Part shown: positions 21,901 to 31,546 of the stretch, one piece after another
Layout of the letters: each line of letters opens with the position of its first letter
Position numbering within the stretch: position 1 is the first letter of the stretch
From: Chitinophagaceae bacterium
GTDB taxonomy: Bacteria > Bacteroidota > Bacteroidia > Chitinophagales > Chitinophagaceae
NCBI GenBank assembly: GCA_947381435.1
Contig: CANCVE010000003.1
Location: 1-64,000 of the forward strand
Length of the DNA: 64,000 nt
Direction: 5' to 3'
Position numbers and translations under genes: made by a program
The notes under the pieces: model-generated
Told to the model about the DNA's origin: nothing
Database searches by the model: none
Seen by the model: the letters and a program-made list of their open reading frames with translations, nothing else

Positions 21901-22280
21901 ATCCCTCCAGGAATATCTTTTCGTTTTACAATCTGATAACCAATTACCACTACTTCCTCTCCAGCAATATCTGCACTAAGCTCCATTTTTACAGTAATCA
22001 AGTCATTGCCTTTGGCTTCTACCAATTGTGTTTTGTAACCAACATAGCTGATAGTTAGATAAACAGTTTCGTTGCCAGATTTGGGATGAACAGTAAACTC
22101 TCCTTTACTATTGGTCTTTACTCCTTTACTCGTTCCTTTGGTTAAAACACTTGCACCCTCTAAAGGATTTCCTTTAGAATCTGTTACTACACCCTTAATC
22201 TCTTTGGTTTGAGCAAAAAGAAAAGTAACAAAAAAGAGAGGGAGTGCAATTAAAAGCAGAAATTTTTTCATGTTAAACAA
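18984..22280 (-). CDS. SusC/RagA-family TonB-dependent receptor
   Basis: Carboxypeptidase-like N-terminal domain [21 protein letters not shown]; plug domain [32 protein letters not shown]. Confidence 0.97.
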   Translation of the reverse strand: [1098 protein letters not shown]

Positions 22281-22390
22281 TCGTTTTAAAAATTAAAATA
22301 TAACCTAGTTCCATAGAAAAGCCCATAAAGTTTGCGAAATTAGTAGTAACTCGTTTAAAACCGTCCCGCACTGTCCTGTCAAGTTTTTGT

Positions 22391-24439
22391 CTATTGCTTT
22401 ATAAACCTTTGTGTTAATTTGTTTAAACCTGATTCAAAAGTTATTAAATAGGTTCCTGACTTCAATTTTGATATATCAATTACCTCTTGAACAGAATTTT
22501 TAACCACTTGCTGTGACAAAATCTTTTTCCCATCTATTGAAAAAATCTTTACTTCTCCAGCATCTTTAACCTGATCATATACTAATGTCAAGCTATTATA
22601 TGCAGGATTTGTCAAAATTCTAAAATTGCTTTTCAATGCGCTAATCTTCAATAGCAATACATTGCTATACACAAAACTTCCACTCTTCTCTTTAATCCTA
22701 AGCCTGTAATAAGCATTATTTTCTTTAGTTAATTGTGCATCCAAAAACTCATAATCATTCTTATTTTTCCCCATTCCTAATGCCTTTACTGCACCAATAT
22801 TCTTAAAAGCAATCCCATCAAGGCTTTTTTCTATATTAAATTCAAATGTGTTTAATTCATTCGTAGAAGACCAACTAAGTATTGCCTGTTGTTCATTATT
22901 CAAGGCGGCCTTGAAGGAAATAAGTGAAAGAGGTAAAGTTCTAGGCGCAACCAATTCGTTTAAATACAGTTCTAGTTTTGTATATCCACTCGTATCGATT
23001 GTATTACCATCGGTAGAATCGGCAGGATTTAGTCCATGTGCTATTTCCCAAGCATCTGGAATTCCATCGTGGTCGCTATCAATTGGTGCTAGAGCTGTAG
23101 AATCATAATTTGGCCATCCACCAATTGAATCTTGTGTATCCACCATTCCCAAATTGCCTTTACCATAATAAGTACTTGTAGAATTAGTGGCATGCTGTGA
23201 TGCAGTACCTGTTATCGTTTCTTTAATTATTCGTCTATCTATTGTATCTCTTTTTGGGTAAGTATCTCCCACTCCCTCCAATACAGAATTATAGGCATCT
23301 AATGCTGTTTCCATTACAATTGGTTCGTTTTGCGTTGGTGCAGAAAGTTTAAAGGAGTCAGCATAAGAAGAAGGATAATATTTTGGATTCAATCCCAAAT
23401 AGTTATTTGCTGTTACTGTGGGCACTCCATACACATAGTTTCCTGAAATGTAAGCCTTACCTTTTAGTCTTGCGGCCCAAGCAGGCACATAAGCATCAGT
23501 AGCATTCCAAATAATCTTTGCTTTATTAGCAGGAGTAGCTGGCCCAGGTTTATAATAGTTGTTCATGATATTTACTTCTGCCCTTCTCAAATCAAAAATT
23601 GGTTTCCCCGTGTCTGCAATTTCTATTTCATTACCATAGCATCCCAAGTCATTTCCCCAATTGTAAATTACATTGTTTCTATAATCTAGATAGGCCAAGG
23701 TATCATGTGTCCTAGATCCATTAAAACGAATAGCTCTGCCATGGTGATGTGCCAATAAATTATGGTGATAGGAAGCAAATTGTCCACCCCAAACGCCTGC
23801 ATACCCATGGCTACCTTTTCCGTTATAAGATGCATTAAGGCTCTCACTTACCAAGCACCACTGAACAGTAGAATATTTGTTGTCGTAAAAAGTAGCCGCT
23901 TCCTCCATAGACCAACTCATTGAGCAATGATCTACGATAAAATTAGTTGAGTTTTCTATATCCAACCCATATACAGCCGGATTATTGGTTTTAGAAACAT
24001 CTCCAGGACGGAAGTGCATATATCGGATAATGAGATTAGTACCATAAATTTTTACCATCCCTCTTTTAGTACAAATACCATCTCCAGGAGCTGTTTGACC
24101 TGCAATAGTCATATTAGATCTTTGTACTTTAATGGGAGTCAATAAATCAATAATGCCTCCCACTCTAAAAACGATGGTCAATGGTTCACCCGGATACGCT
24201 TTAAAAGCTTGACGAAAACTACCTAGCCCATCATCTGCCAATGTGGTTACCTCATATACTTTTCCTCCACGACCGCCCAACGAATATTTTCCGTAACCCT
24301 CTGCTCCTGGAAAGGCCAATTGTTGTGAAAACGCAACTTGGACATTCCCTAATAAAAAGATTAATATGAAAAATTTACTTTTTATTATCGCTTTTCCTAC
24401 ATAGAAAAGGCTGAAAAAGCGTGTGTGATGTATGAACAT
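22391..24439 (-). CDS. Secreted pectate lyase-like protein (PL1) with T9SS sorting domain
   Basis: FPGAEGYGKYSLGGRGGKVYEVTTL; TIAGQTAPGDGICTKRG; FIVDHCSMSWSMEE; C-terminal sorting-like segment. Confidence 0.88.
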   Translation of the reverse strand: MFIHHTRFFSLFYVGKAIIKSKFFILIFLLGNVQVAFSQQLAFPGAEGYGKYSLGGRGGKVYEVTTLADDGLGSFRQAFKAYPGEPLTIVFRVGGIIDLLTPIKVQRSNMTIAGQTAPGDGICTKRGMVKIYGTNLIIRYMHFRPGDVSKTNNPAVYGLDIENSTNFIVDHCSMSWSMEEAATFYDNKYSTVQWCLVSESLNASYNGKGSHGYAGVWGGQFASYHHNLLAHHHGRAIRFNGSRTHDTLAYLDYRNNVIYNWGNDLGCYGNEIEIADTGKPIFDLRRAEVNIMNNYYKPGPATPANKAKIIWNATDAYVPAWAARLKGKAYISGNYVYGVPTVTANNYLGLNPKYYPSSYADSFKLSAPTQNEPIVMETALDAYNSVLEGVGDTYPKRDTIDRRIIKETITGTASQHATNSTSTYYGKGNLGMVDTQDSIGGWPNYDSTALAPIDSDHDGIPDAWEIAHGLNPADSTDGNTIDTSGYTKLELYLNELVAPRTLPLSLISFKAALNNEQQAILSWSSTNELNTFEFNIEKSLDGIAFKNIGAVKALGMGKNKNDYEFLDAQLTKENNAYYRLRIKEKSGSFVYSNVLLLKISALKSNFRILTNPAYNSLTLVYDQVKDAGEVKIFSIDGKKILSQQVVKNSVQEVIDISKLKSGTYLITFESGLNKLTQRFIKQ

Positions 24440-24878
24440 ATTGCAACCAATTAAAAAATAAAAATAGGATTATAAAATAACTTCAAAGAAGAATTTTATA
24501 ACCAACTATTTGCAAAGTTATTCGGCGGAACAAGGAAAACTATCCTGCTCCCTCCCGCGAATTATAAATTGTATGTTTTTTGCTACTTTTATTTATCTCT
24601 AATAACTAAAACTATGCTTATTAACCGATTTAATTTGTTAAGCAACTTATGTTGTTCTAAAACTTACTATTAATGGCAAAGTATATTTGGTGAGTTTTTA
24701 AAATGTAAAAAGAACATATTTTATCGAAAATATTTATCATTTTGCCTATAGTATTTAAAAATAATTAAATTTTTAGTAAAATATTTTGCTTTTGTATAAA
24801 TCAATTCTTTTAGTTATTAATTTGCTATAATTGTAATTATAACATTTTTGCGTAAATAACACATAAATAAGAATAAAG

Positions 24879-25889
24879 ATGCTAGGTAATATTACGCTCG
24901 ATCCAAAAAGTAAGACCCCCATATTTATTCAAATTGCTGAGATTATTATCTCTAAAGTTGATAATGGCTCTTTAGATAATGACACTTCTTTGCCCTCGAT
25001 AAATACTTTTAATAAGACCTATAAAGTATCAAGAGATACAGTAGAAAAAGCCTACGGGGTTTTGAGAAAAAGGGGCTACATAAATGCCGTTCCAGGAAAA
25101 GGTTATTTTGTAATTGGCAAAAGACATGACAAACTTCGTATCCTTTTTATATTCAACAAAATCAGCTCTTTTAAAAGGATTACCTACTATAGTTTTCTAC
25201 AAACAATGGGTGATAAGGCAACTGTCGATTTACAAATACATCATTACAATCCATTCTTATTAAAAGATATTATCAACCAAAACCTACGCAAATACAACTA
25301 TTTTGTCATCATGCCTCATTTTGAACCTGACGCTGATCAGGAAAGTTATCTTGAAACATTTAGACGTATTCCTGAAAATGAATTGCTCATATTAGATAAA
25401 TTTCTCCCTGAATTTCCTGCTAAAAAAGCGGTGTTTCAAGATTTCAAATCAGATACTCAAGCAGCACTTTGCGAGGCTAAATCCTTGATGGAAAAATATA
25501 AGTCTATCATACTCTTATTCCCAGAATATAGAAATCATCCGCCAGAAATTATTCAAAGCGTGGAATTGTATGGTAAAGAACAAAACCATGAAGTTTCGGT
25601 GGTGTATAATGCAGCTAATATCACACTAACTAAAAATTCTGTTTATATAGTTATTGCCGATGATGATTTGGTTACCCTCATTAAAATGATTAGAAAAACG
25701 GATTTTGTTTTGGGTAAAGACATCGGGATTATCTCTTTTAATGAAACCGATTTAAAAGATTTACTAGACATCACCGTTATCAGTACTGACTTTGAAAAGA
25801 TGGGAGAAACTGCTGCCGAGCTTATTCTTAATAACAGAAATGAACTGGTTAAAAATCCTTTCCGGATTATTAAAAGAGGCTCATTATAA
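24879..25889 (+). CDS. GntR-family regulator with C-terminal substrate-binding-like domain
   Basis: KTPIFIQIAEIIISKVDNGSL..LPSINTFNKTYKVSRDTVEKAYGVLRKRGYINAVPGKGYFV. Confidence 0.9.
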   Translation: MLGNITLDPKSKTPIFIQIAEIIISKVDNGSLDNDTSLPSINTFNKTYKVSRDTVEKAYGVLRKRGYINAVPGKGYFVIGKRHDKLRILFIFNKISSFKRITYYSFLQTMGDKATVDLQIHHYNPFLLKDIINQNLRKYNYFVIMPHFEPDADQESYLETFRRIPENELLILDKFLPEFPAKKAVFQDFKSDTQAALCEAKSLMEKYKSIILLFPEYRNHPPEIIQSVELYGKEQNHEVSVVYNAANITLTKNSVYIVIADDDLVTLIKMIRKTDFVLGKDIGIISFNETDLKDLLDITVISTDFEKMGETAAELILNNRNELVKNPFRIIKRGSL

Positions 25890-25906
25890 AAGTATTTTAG
25901 ATTTTT

Positions 25907-26968
25907 TTAAAACAACCTTCCTTGTTCTCCCGGTCGTGTAAATTGGGTAGTGTCCAATTCCCAACGTTGATCATTCAAACCATAAATTTTATTGTACTTT
26001 CTAAACTGCTGCCGCACCAAGTCGGCAATGGGTCCTTCGCCACGCATCCGCACACCAAAACGACTATCATTTACTTTTCCATTATGGGCATTTTCTATCA
26101 AATGCCAAACTTTATCAGCCCTATCGGGGTAGTTTTTATAAATCCAATCATGAAACAGGAGCTTTATCGCCCCATTCAGTCTAATAAAAGTATAAGCACT
26201 AAAGGTTGCACCCATTTCGCTTGCCGCTTTCATTATTCGTTGCATCTCCTATTCGTTCAGTCCTGGAATCATTGGCCCAAGCATTACACCCATCCGCACG
26301 CCTTCTTTTCCAAGTTCTTCAATTATTCTCAATCGTTGTTTTGCTGTGGTGGTGCGTGGTTCCATTGCTTGCCTTAGGTTTTCATCAAACGAAGTAATGC
26401 TTACCAATACGCTGACTAGTTTCTTTTTAGCCATTTCCTGTAATAAATCTTTATCTCGAAGTATGCCCGCATTTTTGGTGATGATACCTACTGGTTGGTT
26501 AAACTGATTACACACTTCTAGCATTTGTCTGGTTATTTTAAACTTCCTTTCCGCAGGTTGATAACAGTCGGTATTTCCACTTAGCGATATGGGTACACAT
26601 TCCCATTTTGGGTGCATCAAAAACCTATGAAGAAGTTCTGGTGCATTCTTTTTAACGATAATCTTCGTTTCAAAATCTATTCCAGCACTCCAACCCCAAT
26701 ATTCAAAACTATTGCGGGCATAACAGTAAATGCAACCATGTTCGCAACCTTGATATGGATTCATGCTATACATCATGCCCACATCTGGGCTATCCACTTT
26801 GTTCACAATGGTCTTCGCTAAGTCTTCCATATAAATGGTTTTCGGGTTAGGTTCTGTCCAATCATCTATCGATTCTAACTGATCTTTAACCCGTTCATTC
26901 TTCAGGAACTTATTGCGCGGGTTAATCTGCGCACCCCGTCCTTTTGGGTAGTTTTCATTATTCTCCAT
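25907..26968 (-). pseudogene. Radical SAM protein (PA0069/SplB-like), split by one in-frame TAG
   Basis: CEHGCIYCY cluster motif; ..MLGPMIPGLNE-[TAG]-EMQRIMKAASEMGATFSAYTFIRLNG.. with no frameshift across the stop. Confidence 0.8.
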
Positions 26969-26997
26969 AAAATTAATTTTACCTCTTTTTTGTTTTT

Positions 26998-27156
26998 TAA
27001 CCACGAAGGACACTAAGAAAAGAAGCACAAGGAACACAAGGTTTTTTAGTGAAACAAACTTAGCCACAAAGGAAAAAAGGGGAAGAACCACTAAGCACAC
27101 TAGGATATAAATGTTCTTTGTGTTTCTTTGTGAAAACCCTATGTCCTTTGTGGTTA
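26998..27156. repeat. Inverted-repeat element
   Basis: taaccacgaaggacactaag ... ctatgtcctttgtggtta with nested related sub-repeats. Confidence 0.65.
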
Positions 27157-27162
27157 AGTATC

Positions 27163-27746
27163 CTAAAACAAGCTTGCCTGTTCTAGCTTTTTTACCTGAT
27201 TTAGCAATGGAAATCGTTCAAACACCCTATACCCTTTGCTGTCTTCATTTCGTTTAAGAAGTATTAATTCATTCACCATAAACGACGCATTAAAATGGGT
27301 GTTGCTATACTCCAACCACCCCTTTTCGTATTGCCAAGGCAGTAGTTTATGGGCGATGGATATAATATGATCCGTAATAAAATGTGGCTTGGTTTGGGCA
27401 TTTGGTTTAATATACTCCTGCACTTGCTTCAATTCTTTTATCAAATCCATTATCTGATTGGTTGCTTGTACTTTCAGGTAAATGGTATGCGATGGAAGAC
27501 TACCAAAATCGTCCAATACAATCCTGAAAACTTATTTACCATGGCAATATTGCGCAGCCTGTTTACAAAAGGCCGCTCTGCTAGCTCGTACTAGCTAAAT
27601 TTTATGAGTGTTATCTGTGGTTTTAAATGCAATGCTTGCTCACATTGATAGGCTTCTGAAAACCCCTTTTTTATTGCGATAATTTTCTCTATCAAGTCTT
27701 CATGAGGCTGGATAACTAATAGATATTCATTTATTGATTCGTTCAT
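27163..27746 (-). pseudogene. 2H phosphoesterase / 2'-5' RNA ligase-like pseudogene
   Basis: Reconstructed MNESINEYLLVIQPHEDL..LKPQITLIKFS*YELAERPFVNRLRNIAMVNKF / FRIVLDDFGSLPSHTIYLKVQ..; one TAG stop and one frameshift; paralogous to 28070-28687. Confidence 0.75.
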
Positions 27747-27816
27747 AAATTTTATTTTAACTGAATGATTGTGCTTAAAAGGCGACAGTTTACGTTCAAT
27801 TCACCATTTCGTTAGG

Positions 27817-27984
27817 TGTAATAACTCTTGTATTACATGTAATTAAGCCACTTCTGGGTGTAATGAAACTTCTATTAGATGTAATGTAGCCGCTTCTAGG
27901 TGTAATGAAACTTCTATTAGATGTAATGCAGCCGCTTGTGGGTGTAATGAAGCTTGTATTACATGTAATGAAACCGCTTCTGGG
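27817..27984. repeat. 21-bp tandem array, 8 units
   Basis: Each unit starts TGTAAT; 14-nt remainders alternate between two types (gaaacttctattaga / gtagccgcttctagg). Confidence 0.95.
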
Positions 27985-28069
27985 TGTAATATAAATAATA
28001 CCAACCCTTTTTTTACCTGAATTAATCCAAAAGATTTTTATCCTTTTTATCAAAAAAGTTTTCATAGGC

Positions 28070-28687
28070 TCAACAGTTGAATAATACATTTTCAGTTGAC
28101 GATAACTGAAAGCTTGTTAGTTTTTTACACGCATCAAACTGATGCTGCCTACGCAATAAAACCAACTCTTTCATCTCGAATGACCCACTGAATGTTTTTT
28201 GGGAATAATCCATTATAGCTCTTTCAAAAACAGAAAGAGACAATTTCCTAGCTATGATAAGTTGTGGCTTGGAAACCAAATGCATTGGCGGACAATCATT
28301 GCTACACACATAATGATTGATGGATTGGAGTGCATTGGCTAACTGTTTGAAAGGCTGCTGCTGCTGCACCCTTACATATATGGTGTGGGGAGGAAAGCCG
28401 CCGTAATTATTAAGCAATACAGAAAACCTTGGCAGCGTACCAATGGCACGGTTCATCCATCGGATAATGGTTTCTTCCATAGCCTTCTTCGCTAAAAAGT
28501 TGGCAATAGTAATGTACGGCTTGGTTTTTATAGAAACCCCTTCACCATACCTATCAAAAAAATATTGCTTTTCTTCCACCATCTGTTTATATACTTCATT
28601 GCTAGGGGTTGTCACCAGTAAATACTCAAACAAGTATCCATATTCATTTTGTAAACTTCTGCCGTGTGGTTGTGCTATTAAGTCCAT
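28070..28687 (-). CDS. 2H phosphoesterase / 2'-5' RNA ligase-like protein with degenerate HxT motifs
   Basis: TKPYITIANF and SKPQLIIARKL; FPPHTIYVRVQ; paralogous to the adjacent pseudogene. Confidence 0.7.
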   Translation of the reverse strand: MDLIAQPHGRSLQNEYGYLFEYLLVTTPSNEVYKQMVEEKQYFFDRYGEGVSIKTKPYITIANFLAKKAMEETIIRWMNRAIGTLPRFSVLLNNYGGFPPHTIYVRVQQQQPFKQLANALQSINHYVCSNDCPPMHLVSKPQLIIARKLSLSVFERAIMDYSQKTFSGSFEMKELVLLRRQHQFDACKKLTSFQLSSTENVLFNC

Positions 28688-28762
28688 AAAAAATAAATAT
28701 TGTTCTAAATAATTTTAGCATAAAAATACTACATAATTTAGCAAACTAAAAAAATAATTATT

Positions 28763-29230
28763 ATGTCATCAGAAATTTTTTCTCGTTCTGCTTATAATGG
28801 AAGCAAGAATTTTAGTCAAAACGATATCCAAACAGCTAATGCTACAGGCTTTGGGGCAGCTGCCGACGACTATGCCGAAAGGGGGATAGACCTTAATGAA
28901 CAACTGATAATAAATAAGCCTGCTACTTATTTTTTTAGAATGAATGGCGAAGCAATGTTGGAAGCTGGTATATATCCGGGGGATATATTGATTGTTGATA
29001 GAAGCCTGAAAGCTGTGTCGGGGAAAATTATTGTAGCAGCTTTAAATGGATCATTATTGGTGCGACGATATAAAGAAAACCAAAATAATTATTGGCTTGA
29101 ACCCGCTAATAAACGTTTTGCAGATATTACCTTGGATAAACATGTGCCACTAAAATTGTGGGGAGTAGTTACTTGTGTGATACACATTATAGACCCAATA
29201 TTGATTGCTTTTAATGCCTCAAAAAAATAA
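28763..29230 (+). CDS. umuD: UmuD-like S24/LexA-fold protein, catalytic dyad apparently lost
   Basis: GIDLNEQLIINKPATYFFRMNGEAMLEAGIYPGDILIVDRSLKAVSGKIIVAALNGSLLVRRY; directly upstream of umuC. Confidence 0.88.
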   Translation: MSSEIFSRSAYNGSKNFSQNDIQTANATGFGAAADDYAERGIDLNEQLIINKPATYFFRMNGEAMLEAGIYPGDILIVDRSLKAVSGKIIVAALNGSLLVRRYKENQNNYWLEPANKRFADITLDKHVPLKLWGVVTCVIHIIDPILIAFNASKK

Positions 29231-29232
29231 AT

Positions 29233-30513
29233 ATGGTAGCCATTGTGGATTGTAATAGTTTTTATTGCTCGTGTGAAAGGGTATTTAGACCTGATCTTGA
29301 AAATAAACCTGTTGTTGTACTGAGTAATAATGATGGGTGCATAATAGCTAGGAATGATGAGGCAAAAGCATTGGGTGTAGGTATGGCAGGGCCTTATTTT
29401 ATGGCAAAAAAGCTTATTGAGGATAATGGGGTTACCACTTTTTCTAGCAATTATAATTTGTACGGAAATATGAGTTGGCGTGTGATGGAAACATTAAGGA
29501 TGCTGATGGGCGAAAAAAATGTAGAAGTTTATTCTGTAGATGAATGTTTTATTAACCTCGATAAAATACCTAAACATCTATTGCAAAGCACCGCCCTCAA
29601 CATGAAACAAATGGTAGAATTATGGACAGGTATAAAAGTATCTATCGGTGTGGCACCTACAAAAGTGTTAAGCAAAGTGGCTAATAGACTTGCCAAAAAA
29701 AATAAATTTGCAACCAATTGCATACTTGTACTAGATACTCCTCTTAAAATAGAAGAAGCACTGAAAAAAACAAAAGTGGATGCCATTTGGGGAATTGGTG
29801 GTCAATATGCAAACAAACTAAAGGAAAAAAATATTCTTACAGCCTATGATTTAAGTAAGAAAGATTTGTTTTGGGCAATGAAAAATCTAGGCGGTGTTGT
29901 GGGCGAACGCTTATTGAGAGAATTGAAGGGAGAAAAGAGTAAAACCCTACAAAAGCCATTGATAGAAAAGAAAATGATAGCCACAACAAGAATGTTTGGA
30001 AGCCCAGTTTCGGATATTAAAAGTATTAAAGAAGCAATAGCAACCTATACGTCAAGAGCGGCGGAAAAGCTAAGACGGCAACATGGGGCTGCTAAAACAA
30101 TTAGTGTATTTGTGATTCCTAAAGAACCTAATAATAATGGTCGGTTTAGGCATGGTCCGAGCATTGGAAGCTATTTTACATTGCCTAAAGCAACATCGCT
30201 AACCAATGAACTTATAAAACCAGCTGTCGATTTGGTAGATAAATTATTTGAAAAAGGAAGGTCTTATAAAAAAGCGGGTGTAATGCTTAGTGGATTAGTA
30301 GCTGATAGCTCCATACAAGGAAATCTATTTGTTCCTCACAGTAATAATTGTCAACGCTTATTGATGAATATGATAGATAATGTAAACTTCTCAATGCGAG
30401 ATGACATATTAAAGTTTGCAGCTAGTGGTACTACACGAAATTGGAAAATGCAAAAGAATTTTCATAGTCCTCGATACACTACAAGATGGGATGAACTAAG
30501 GGAGGTTTTATAA
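29233..30513 (+). CDS. umuC: Y-family DNA polymerase V catalytic subunit
   Basis: VAIVDCNSFYCSCERVFRPDLENKPVVVLSNNDGC; VYSVDECFINL; SIGVAPTKVLSKVAN. Confidence 0.96.
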   Translation: MVAIVDCNSFYCSCERVFRPDLENKPVVVLSNNDGCIIARNDEAKALGVGMAGPYFMAKKLIEDNGVTTFSSNYNLYGNMSWRVMETLRMLMGEKNVEVYSVDECFINLDKIPKHLLQSTALNMKQMVELWTGIKVSIGVAPTKVLSKVANRLAKKNKFATNCILVLDTPLKIEEALKKTKVDAIWGIGGQYANKLKEKNILTAYDLSKKDLFWAMKNLGGVVGERLLRELKGEKSKTLQKPLIEKKMIATTRMFGSPVSDIKSIKEAIATYTSRAAEKLRRQHGAAKTISVFVIPKEPNNNGRFRHGPSIGSYFTLPKATSLTNELIKPAVDLVDKLFEKGRSYKKAGVMLSGLVADSSIQGNLFVPHSNNCQRLLMNMIDNVNFSMRDDILKFAASGTTRNWKMQKNFHSPRYTTRWDELREVL

Positions 30514-30533
30514 ATAGTAACTAGAAATAATTC

Positions 30534-31454
30534 CTAAAAAAATAATTGGAAAATAGAGTTTCTCTTTTTTACGAAAACAGGTTTTTTAATACTCAATCCA
30601 CAAACATCATTTAGCTTATCAATCATATAAAGAGAAAATTCTGGAAAATTAGCTTCATCTAGCAAGTGCATAAAGAAGTAAACTTCCTCGATACCATCTT
30701 CAATCCAAAGTTTTATTTTTTCTATCCATTTATCTATTCTGGCATAATCAGTATCATGCGTACCATTGCCCACATATCTGATAAAAACTTTTGGCACAGT
30801 AAGGTGCATGTGTACACAATCTCTTCTGCCACTGGTATCGGTCATTGCCAATCCAATTTTATGTTCTTTTAAAAAAGTAATTAATTCGTTTTTAGCATCA
30901 CTATTACTAAACCATTCTAGATGACGGAGTTCTACAAAGAATTGGTATTTTGTGGGTAGGCTTTTTAAAAAATCGAATAATTCAATTTTTTTCTTCGGAG
31001 TAAAAGACTCATTTAACTGAATTAATATTGGTCCTAATTGTTCTCGAAAAGCTGCTAATCCTGCAAGAAAATCATCCGTAAGGCTTTTTTTACCATAGAG
31101 GCCTCCTTCGTGGGTTATTCCTTTATACATTTTGGGACAATATAAAAATCCCTTTCTTGTTGTTTTTTCAGCCCATTTATCCATAGTTCTCGAACTATGA
31201 ATTTTATAATGTGTAGTATTGAGTTCTATGCTATTATAATTATTGGCATAGGTTTCTAAAAAATCTTTCTCTTCCATTTTGTAAGGAAAAATTTTTCCAA
31301 CCCATTCACTTCGCCCCCATTTGGAACATCCTACAAATACTTTTGGAGAAGCTTTCCTTGAGCCAGACAAAATTTCTTTGTTGGATAAAGGTTCAAATGG
31401 CAAAGTAAAATTTATGAGTGCAAGCTCTCGTTCAGAAACACGTCCAAATTCCAT
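30534..31454 (-). CDS. DUF72 domain protein
   Basis: VFVGCSKWGRSEWVGKIFPY..FLETYANNYNSIELNTTHYKI..YVRFVG-type C-terminus. Confidence 0.85.
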   Translation of the reverse strand: MEFGRVSERELALINFTLPFEPLSNKEILSGSRKASPKVFVGCSKWGRSEWVGKIFPYKMEEKDFLETYANNYNSIELNTTHYKIHSSRTMDKWAEKTTRKGFLYCPKMYKGITHEGGLYGKKSLTDDFLAGLAAFREQLGPILIQLNESFTPKKKIELFDFLKSLPTKYQFFVELRHLEWFSNSDAKNELITFLKEHKIGLAMTDTSGRRDCVHMHLTVPKVFIRYVGNGTHDTDYARIDKWIEKIKLWIEDGIEEVYFFMHLLDEANFPEFSLYMIDKLNDVCGLSIKKPVFVKKRNSIFQLFF

Positions 31455-31546
31455 CTCGAAGGATTTAGCGTAAATAATGTTCCAAAATTAAGGGAATTTT
31501 AATATTTTTTTCTCCTTGATAACGTTATGCTTTTAAATTTTATTAA

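Noticed and set aside
27796-28089. 97-aa ORF through the 21-nt array (..FITPRSGYITSNRS..)
   Set aside because: The ORF stays open because 21 is divisible by 3, and the array has intergenic character. No start or codon-usage support.
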